A stretch of 34,625 nucleotides of DNA from the NCBI GenBank assembly GCA_017428105.1, contig JAFRRM010000035.1, positions 1 to 34,625 on the forward strand, given 5' to 3'. Below are positions 32,953 through 34,625 of the stretch, piece by piece. Below the pieces are notes generated by a model. The model saw only the letters and a program-made list of their open reading frames with translations. It was not told where the DNA came from and searched no databases. How positions within the stretch are numbered: the stretch's first letter is position 1; each line of letters begins with the position of its first letter. The position numbers and the translations under genes were made by a program. This stretch comes from Lachnospiraceae bacterium. GTDB taxonomy: Bacteria; Bacillota; Clostridia; Lachnospirales; Lachnospiraceae.

Positions 32953-33782
32953 AGTTTCTCCGGTTCTTTATCCAGGCCGGCGTGCGATTCGCGCACCGCC
33001 CGGTCAATGGCGGCGGCCGGCGCTTCCGCGCTCATGCCTTCGCCGTTCCCGTTCTGTTTTGACAGATACAGCAGATATTCGATGTTGCCTTCCGGACCTT
33101 TGATGGGGGAATAATCCAGGCCGCGGATGGCAAGGCCCAGAGCCAGCGCCGCGGCGCAGGTGGTCTCCAGGACTTCACGGTGCACGGCCTTGTCGCGGAC
33201 CACGCCTTTCTTCCCCACTTTGTCGCGGCCGGCTTCAAACTGAGGCTTGACCAGGCAGACCAGTTCGGCGTCGTCCGAAAGCAGGTCCAGGAGCGGCGGG
33301 AGCACGAGTTTCAGGGAGATGAAAGAGACGTCCACGGAGGCGAAATCGCCGGGCTCCGCGAGTTTGTCCGGAGTCAGGTAGCGGACGTTGGTCTTTTCCA
33401 TACAGACGACACGCGGGTCCGTACGCAGTTTATAGGCCAGCTGGCCGTAGCCGACGTCGACGGCGTAGACTTTCCGGGCGCCGTTCTGCAGCATGCAGTC
33501 CGTGAAACCGCCGGTGGAGGCGCCGATATCCAGGCAAACTTTGTCATGCAGATCCAGCGGGAACACCTGCAGGGCTTTTTCAAGCTTCAGGCCGCCGCGG
33601 CTCACGTAAGGAAGCGTTTTGCCGTGGAATTCCAGAACGGCTTCTTCCTCGAAGGAAGCGCCGGGCTTGTCTTCCCTCCGGCCGTTCACGAAAATCTGGC
33701 CGGCCATGATGTAGCCCTGGGCCTGCTGGCGGGAAGCGGCCAGGCCTTTGGCCACGACTAATACGTCCAGGCGCTGTTTCAT
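32949..33782 (-). CDS. tlyA: TlyA-family rRNA methyltransferase
   Basis: The 277-residue protein has an N-terminal S4 RNA-binding domain (MKQRLDVLVVAKGLAASRQQ, then AGQIFVNGR) and an FtsJ-like methyltransferase domain with CLDIGASTGGFTDCMLQNGA, VDVGYGQLAYKL and DVSFISLKLVLP, then LVKPQFEAGR. Relatives make 2'-O-methylcytidine in rRNA; some were first described as hemolysins. The start at 33782 follows GGGGAAGGT and overlaps the dxs stop in an ATGA. A ~35-residue tail beyond the methyltransferase domain is variable and has no recognised motif. Confidence 0.93.
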   Translation of the reverse strand: MKQRLDVLVVAKGLAASRQQAQGYIMAGQIFVNGRREDKPGASFEEEAVLEFHGKTLPYVSRGGLKLEKALQVFPLDLHDKVCLDIGASTGGFTDCMLQNGARKVYAVDVGYGQLAYKLRTDPRVVCMEKTNVRYLTPDKLAEPGDFASVDVSFISLKLVLPPLLDLLSDDAELVCLVKPQFEAGRDKVGKKGVVRDKAVHREVLETTCAAALALGLAIRGLDYSPIKGPEGNIEYLLYLSKQNGNGEGMSAEAPAAAIDRAVRESHAGLDKEPEKL

Positions 33783-34625
33783 ACCTTCCCCTTTTCCCAC
33801 TGCCGCAGGATCCGTTCCGCCAGCTGCTCCGGCAGCCAGCCCAGATCCCGGCAGAGATGCGTCATGTCGCCCTGCGGATAGAACGCGTCGTCCGGAGACA
33901 GGTCCAGGACGCGGCAGGGCAGTCCTTCCCGGTCGCAGAAGTCCGCAACATGTTCGCCCAGACCACCGCTGCGGTTATTCTCTTCCAGAACGGCGATCAG
34001 CCGATGGTCCGCGGACAGGCGCCGCAGCAGTTCTTCGTCAAACGGTTTGATGAAGCGGGCGTTGACCAGCGTCGCACGGAGGCCGGCCTGCTCCAGCAGC
34101 GGAAGCGTTTTCCTGGCGTTTTCCGTCAGGTTTCCCGCCGCAAGGATCAGCACTCCGCTGCCCTGCCGCAGGATCTCGGCCCTGCCGTATTCCAGGGGCG
34201 GACGCTCCCCTGCCGCCGTTTCGGGGACTGCGGCACGCGGATACCGGATCGCCAGGGGGCCGCCGAAGGTCAGGCTGTAATCCAGCATGGCCTGCAGCTC
34301 GGCACCGTCCCGGGGCGCCAGAACGGTCAGTCCGGGGACGGTCTGCAGGAAACCGGCGTCCAGCATGCCGTGATGAGTGGGCCCGTCCGCGCCCACCAGA
34401 CCGGCCCGGTCGATCAGGAACGTCACCGGAAGGTTCTGCAGGGCGACATCATGCACGATCTGGTCGTATGCGCGCTGCAGGAACGTGGAGTAAATGCAGA
34501 CATAAGGCTTAAAACCGCCTTTGGCCAGGCCGGCGGCGAAGGTCACCGCGTGCCTGTTCAAACTGCGGATTTGACGAGCTGAACATGACGTCAACCCCGC
34601 GCGGTCTCCGTTCGTACAGCCGAAA
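33779..34625 (-). CDS. dxs: 1-deoxy-D-xylulose-5-phosphate synthase, C-terminal part
   Basis: From 34552 to the stop the translation matches the C-terminal half of DXS: HAVTFAAGLAKGGFKPYVCI, YSTFLQRAYDQIVHDVALQN, IDRAGLVGADGPTHHGMLD and the transketolase C-domain ending LAERILRQWEKGKV. DXS condenses pyruvate and glyceraldehyde 3-phosphate in the non-mevalonate isoprenoid pathway, using thiamine diphosphate. Upstream of HAVTF the frame stays open to the window edge but no longer resembles DXS: the expected GIAEQ before HAVTF is missing, and reading GAACAG there needs a one-base shift. The N-terminal ~310 residues lie outside or are lost. Overlaps tlyA by four bases. Confidence 0.9.
   Translation of the reverse strand, partial: FGCTNGDRAGLTSCSARQIRSLNRHAVTFAAGLAKGGFKPYVCIYSTFLQRAYDQIVHDVALQNLPVTFLIDRAGLVGADGPTHHGMLDAGFLQTVPGLTVLAPRDGAELQAMLDYSLTFGGPLAIRYPRAAVPETAAGERPPLEYGRAEILRQGSGVLILAAGNLTENARKTLPLLEQAGLRATLVNARFIKPFDEELLRRLSADHRLIAVLEENNRSGGLGEHVADFCDREGLPCRVLDLSPDDAFYPQGDMTHLCRDLGWLPEQLAERILRQWEKGKV

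Overview
This window (GC-rich apart from its first ~330 bases) looks like a contig from a GC-rich Firmicutes bacterium, probably a Clostridia gut-type anaerobe. The grounds are a perfect Bacillus-type SOS box (CGAAC-N4-GTTCG) at recA, strong GGAGG-type ribosome binding sites, TTGACA-N17-TATAAT-type promoters, the rimP-nusA-rnpM-ylxQ-infB-rbfA-truB-ribF order, the dxs-tlyA-nadK-recN order, and DUF5688-like and DUF1846 proteins. The assignment is by gene content only; no marker search was possible.

Layout. Positions 1-330 are AT-rich and hold the first 19 codons of a leftward ORF that resembles a transposase start, shielded by a terminator hairpin. Then come queA and a membrane SH3-type protein (both leftward), a tRNA-Arg(CCG) with a DUF5688-like gene and a DUF1846 gene (rightward), and a CPBP protease with its TetR regulator, a SAM methyltransferase, pnp and rpsO (leftward). 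Positions 10365-13203 hold an ECF sigma factor, a membrane anti-sigma-like protein and a third membrane protein that repeats the C-terminal domain of the anti-sigma-like protein. Positions 13326-22789 are one long leftward translation/transcription operon: rimP, nusA, rnpM (ylxR), ylxQ, infB, rbfA, a CASTOR/POLLUX-type RCK channel, and a single ORF fusing TruB to RibF. recA, with an SOS box and two promoters, lies just upstream of that operon.

Positions 24039-29051 are a surface-polysaccharide type region. Two leftward family-2 glycosyltransferases are followed by a rhomboid-like membrane protein with a zinc-ribbon tail. Two rightward family-2 glycosyltransferases are driven from back-to-back promoters whose -35 boxes are the two halves of one palindrome. 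rpsT follows with a structured leader and a strong terminator. The right end is the leftward operon dxs-tlyA-nadK-recN-eamA. dxs is cut by the window edge, and its homology stops about 73 bases before that edge.

Most of the window is housekeeping. The most unusual points are the TruB-RibF fusion, an ion-channel gene in the usual nrnA (DHH phosphoesterase) position between rbfA and truB, an ECF cassette sitting between ribF and rpsO with a duplicated unrecognised domain, and the shared-palindrome divergent glycosyltransferase promoters. I saw no CRISPR array, prophage or obvious defence system.
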